64,000 nt of DNA from the NCBI GenBank assembly GCA_003862155.1, contig QOUV01000005.1, positions 62,001-126,000 of the forward strand, given 5' to 3'. Of this stretch, positions 61,662 to 64,000 are shown piece by piece. The number at the start of each line of letters is the position of its first letter. Position 1 is the stretch's first letter. Position numbers and translations under genes: made by a program. The stretch comes from Lachnospiraceae bacterium (GTDB taxonomy: Bacteria; Bacillota; Clostridia; Lachnospirales; Lachnospiraceae). Below the pieces are notes generated by a model. The model had not been told where the DNA came from. It worked only from the letters and a program-made list of their open reading frames with translations, and searched no databases.

Positions 61662-62594
61662 TCAGGAAGATGCATTTGCAAAGCCAATCCCCGCCGAGAC
61701 CAGAAGAAGCGCCAGAAGCGTCAGCCAGTTGAAAGCCTGCGCGCCCTCATTTAAAAACAGCGCCGACAGCAGGACGCCAAGCACCGGGTTCATAAATCCA
61801 AGCACTGTGATCCTGCTGACATCGTTATATTTTAAAAGTATGCTCCAGATCGTATATGCGCCAGCCGAGATAAATCCCATGTAAATGATAAGGACGATCG
61901 CCGACGCGCCGGTCGGCTGCAGCTTTCCTCCCGCAGCCAGGCCGATAAGCATCATTACCGTGCCGCCACAGAGGAACTGCCATCCGGAAAGAGCTGCCGG
62001 GTCGTCGTGGGATGAAAATTTCTTTACAAAGCATCCGGCGAAAGCACTCGACAGCGCCGCAATTATCATCGCTCCATCTCCCGCTATCGAAAAATGGCCG
62101 AATGTCTCGCTTCCGCCTCCCACTATAATAAAGACTCCGAGAAATCCCAGGATACTTCCGAGCACTTTTCTGATATTGAGCTTCTCGAATCTGAATATAA
62201 AAACAGCCAGGAATATTGAAAAGAAAGTTCCAGCGGCATTTATGATCGAGCCCTTGACTCCTGAAATGTGGGCCAGCGCCATATAGAAAAATATGTACTG
62301 TATTATCGTCTGAAAGCACATAAGCACTGCGATATATCCTGCCGAGGTCTTTTTCGGATGGAAAAAGTGCCTGTTCTTCGCGCTGAAAAAGGCTATGACC
62401 ATAGCTCCGGCGATCATAAATCTGACCCCGGCGAAAAGTATCCTCGATGGCGTGTCGTCGGCTGGAATCTGAAAAAGTGCGTACCCGCTTTTAATAGCTG
62501 GTGAAGCGGAACCCCAGAGCAGGCAGCAGATAAAGGCTGCAATAAATACGACAAATGGGTTCTGCCAGGCGATGGTTTTATTTTTATCAAACAT
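61662..62594 (-). CDS. EamA/DMT-family transporter
   Basis: Predicted metabolite or amino acid exporter. The 310-residue product has ten membrane helices in two five-helix repeats, with CCLLWGSASPAIKSGYALF, GVRFMIAGAMVIAFF and AHISGVKGSIINAAGTFFSIFLAVFIFRFEKL in the first half and GDGAMIIAALSSAFAGCFVKKF and VLGFMNPVLGVLLSALFLNEG in the second. The ribosome site (GAGAAGA) is modest. The 5' leader contains one arm of the REP-like pair, 18 bp before the ATG, so a hairpin could affect its translation or shield it from upstream transcription. Confidence 0.9.
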   Translation of the reverse strand: MFDKNKTIAWQNPFVVFIAAFICCLLWGSASPAIKSGYALFQIPADDTPSRILFAGVRFMIAGAMVIAFFSAKNRHFFHPKKTSAGYIAVLMCFQTIIQYIFFYMALAHISGVKGSIINAAGTFFSIFLAVFIFRFEKLNIRKVLGSILGFLGVFIIVGGGSETFGHFSIAGDGAMIIAALSSAFAGCFVKKFSSHDDPAALSGWQFLCGGTVMMLIGLAAGGKLQPTGASAIVLIIYMGFISAGAYTIWSILLKYNDVSRITVLGFMNPVLGVLLSALFLNEGAQAFNWLTLLALLLVSAGIGFANASS

Positions 62595-62611
62595 AAATTA
62601 TCTTCTCTGAG

Positions 62612-62642
62612 TGGGACAGAAGGGACGGTTCTTTTTGTCCCA
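62612..62642 (+). repeat. REP-like 31-bp palindromic repeat, copy 4 (inverted partner of copy 5)
   Basis: TGGGACAGAAGGGACGG then TTCTTTTTGTCCCA on the plus strand. With copy 5 at 62663 and the TAATC/GATTA of the spacer it makes an 82-bp near-perfect palindrome, 36-bp arms and a 10-nt loop. Confidence 0.92.
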
Positions 62643-62654
62643 TAATCAGACAAT

Positions 62655-64000
62655 TCAGATTATGGGACAAAAAGAACCGTCCCTTCTGTCCCATTTCAAA
62701 AATGTCTCGTAGTCTGCTTCGTTCTGGTCGGCATAGCTCTTCGCAAAACGGACCATGGCGTCGGTGAATTTTTCACTCTTTCCAATGTAAGCCGCAATCG
62801 CGTGGCGGTCGCCGGTTTTTGCATGTGCGTGGGCAAGCGTCCTGGCGCATAGCGCACAATAGCCTGTGAAATCCTGCTCATCGATCTTCGTCAGGTCGAA
62901 AGCTCCCTTGTAATCCCAGTACTGTCTGATGTAATAATCCCGCGTTCCATCCGGCTCAGGCACCCTGACCCATCCTGTCAAAATATCACCATAAGTCTGT
63001 GCTGCCCTGAGACCCTCTACAACTCTGCGGCTGTGCTCGATAAAATCGGACTTTCCAGCGTATGGCTCCAGAGCAGACTCTCCTGCCTCTTTGACCTGAA
63101 GGACCAGCGTGCCGTGTTTATCGCCTTCCTCAAGAAGCAGAAGCCAGCAGCGTGTTCCGACACTCCCGACGCCCACAACTTTTCTCGCTGCATCGATCAG
63201 CCGATACTGGTCCAACAGATATCTGCGCTCCCGCGGAAGACTTAATCTGTATTCTTTCAGCACCAGCGTCAGTAATTTTATAAATTTATCCTGCGACATG
63301 TCCAGTTTATTTTCGCCGATCATATCCCGGACAGGAACTATCGTAGGCGGATCCGAACGGAAACGGAGCTGACCGTTTATTTTTTCAGTGTATTTTGTAA
63401 TAGCCTTCTGGCTGTTTTTCTCAAGGGCCTTTTGCATGGTCTTTCTAAGCAGCGCCTGACTCATCTCGGTGATATTTTCAGGATGACTTCTCTGAAGAGT
63501 CTCCATATCCAGATGATCGTACCACACGTCAAGCGCACTCCTGGAAGAATATTCTCTCATCGATTCACGGTAAATATCCGCCGCTTCTCTGAGCGCCATA
63601 GTTTTGGTCTCTTCTGAAAAATTTCGGTCACGTCCGCAGACCTCAATGCTCGCCATCATACGCTTGACATCCCACTCCCATGGTGCCGGCAGCGTCTCAT
63701 CAAAATCATTGATATCGAAGACCAGATGCCTCTCCGGCGATGCAAATATTCCAAAATTTGAAATATGCGCGTCTCCGCAGTCCTGCACATATATTCCTGT
63801 GTTTGGCATCGACCCGAGGTCCGACGCCATTATCACGTCAGTCGCACGGTAAAAGGAAAAAGCAGATGCGCTCATTCTCTCATGGCGGACAGGTATCAGG
63901 TCCTGCACCCTGCTCTTCTCCTGCTCAAAGATCAGGTTCACTTTGTCAGTCCTGTTCTTCTTTAATTCCCAATTCCCCAGAGCCGTGCGCGTGACCTTTT
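62655..64000 (-). CDS. DUF2252 family protein, 5' end beyond the window
   Basis: DUF2252 proteins resemble phosphotransferase/kinase folds, function unknown. The frame is open to the right edge: a GTG at 63941 is possible, but the codons before it continue the family's N-terminal pattern (LGNWELKKNRTDKVNLIFEQ), so the true start is outside. Motifs are LIPVRHERMSASAFSFYRATDVIMASDL, VQDCGDAHISNFGIFASPERHLVFDINDFDETLPAPWEWDVKRMMAS (catalytic-like HISNF and DINDFDE), VVGVGSVGTRCWLLLLEEGD and ARTLAHAHAKTGD. The last 12 residues, after FLK, are encoded by the REP-like repeat (WDRRDGSFCP) and the two codons beyond it, so the native C-terminus has been replaced or extended. Confidence 0.9.
   Translation of the reverse strand, partial: KVTRTALGNWELKKNRTDKVNLIFEQEKSRVQDLIPVRHERMSASAFSFYRATDVIMASDLGSMPNTGIYVQDCGDAHISNFGIFASPERHLVFDINDFDETLPAPWEWDVKRMMASIEVCGRDRNFSEETKTMALREAADIYRESMREYSSRSALDVWYDHLDMETLQRSHPENITEMSQALLRKTMQKALEKNSQKAITKYTEKINGQLRFRSDPPTIVPVRDMIGENKLDMSQDKFIKLLTLVLKEYRLSLPRERRYLLDQYRLIDAARKVVGVGSVGTRCWLLLLEEGDKHGTLVLQVKEAGESALEPYAGKSDFIEHSRRVVEGLRAAQTYGDILTGWVRVPEPDGTRDYYIRQYWDYKGAFDLTKIDEQDFTGYCALCARTLAHAHAKTGDRHAIAAYIGKSEKFTDAMVRFAKSYADQNEADYETFLKWDRRDGSFCPII
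62663..62693 (-). repeat. REP-like 31-bp palindromic repeat, copy 5, inside the DUF2252 reading frame
   Basis: On the minus strand TGGGACAGAAGGGACGG then TTCTTTTTGTCCCA, identical to copy 1. It is read in frame as the last residues of the DUF2252 protein, ending at TGA 8 bases past the repeat. Confidence 0.92.

Overview
The window looks like chromosomal DNA of a Gram-positive anaerobe in the class Clostridia, most probably Lachnospiraceae. This is an inference from gene content: class A PBP and tandem LCP enzymes without any outer-membrane genes, many AGGAGG-type ribosome binding sites, a TPP riboswitch with a terminator, ECF vitamin transport, a YesM/YesN-like sensor pair, a lone nitrogenase component 1-like protein, HypE, and secreted transglutaminase-like, VanW and NAGPA-type cell-envelope proteins. 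No rRNA, phage, plasmid or transposase gene is visible. One tRNA (Gln, CUG) is present.

Layout. 0-11 kb is envelope biogenesis: glmS and two LCP ligases, a glycosyltransferase with a UDP-sugar pyrophosphorylase and an acyl-ACP thioesterase, tRNA-Gln, and a class A PBP whose SxxK lysine is replaced by Asp. 11-13 kb holds YigZ and a secreted transglutaminase-like protein. 13-23 kb is a sugar uptake and sensing block: a CUT2 ABC transporter (binding protein, ATPase, two permeases), an AraC-type response regulator, a dCache-like histidine kinase, a membrane-anchored CUT1-like binding protein overlapping the kinase gene by ATGA, and nth. Four direct repeats sit between the regulator gene and the transporter promoter. 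23-31 kb holds a MntP-like protein, a tetR / HD-GYP / small protein / hdeD-like operon, thrH, a TPP-riboswitch-controlled thiC, putP and ilvE. 31.2-32.4 kb has no genes and carries three repeat structures. 32.4-39.4 kb is one leftward series: a 35-residue peptide, VanW protein, AIR-synthase protein, Lrp regulator, aminotransferase, a fused EcfA1-EcfA2 ATPase and EcfT. 40-46.8 kb holds an acyltransferase, truA, ldh, a defective-looking MocR regulator divergent from an ECF S component, and a phosphodiester glycosidase. 47-54 kb holds a C69 dipeptidase with an acidic insert, a PflX-like radical SAM protein, a CobW-like GTPase, a HAD enzyme, a HEGEH metalloprotease and a UvrD-type helicase. 54-64 kb has two paralogous membrane EAL proteins flanking a solitary nitrogenase component 1-like gene, an RlmI-like methyltransferase, HypE, an EamA transporter and a DUF2252 gene that runs off the right edge.

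The strongest unusual signals are: (1) a 31-bp palindromic REP-like family that begins directly after the stop codon of three genes, supplies the C-terminus of a fourth, and forms an 82-bp head-to-head pair; (2) the repeat island at 31.4-32.4 kb; (3) catalytic-lysine substitutions in a PBP and in a MocR regulator; (4) a binding protein-kinase-regulator triad with candidate operator repeats; (5) the orphan nitrogenase-like gene between duplicated EAL genes. Only direct reading was possible, so no database comparison backs the family names.
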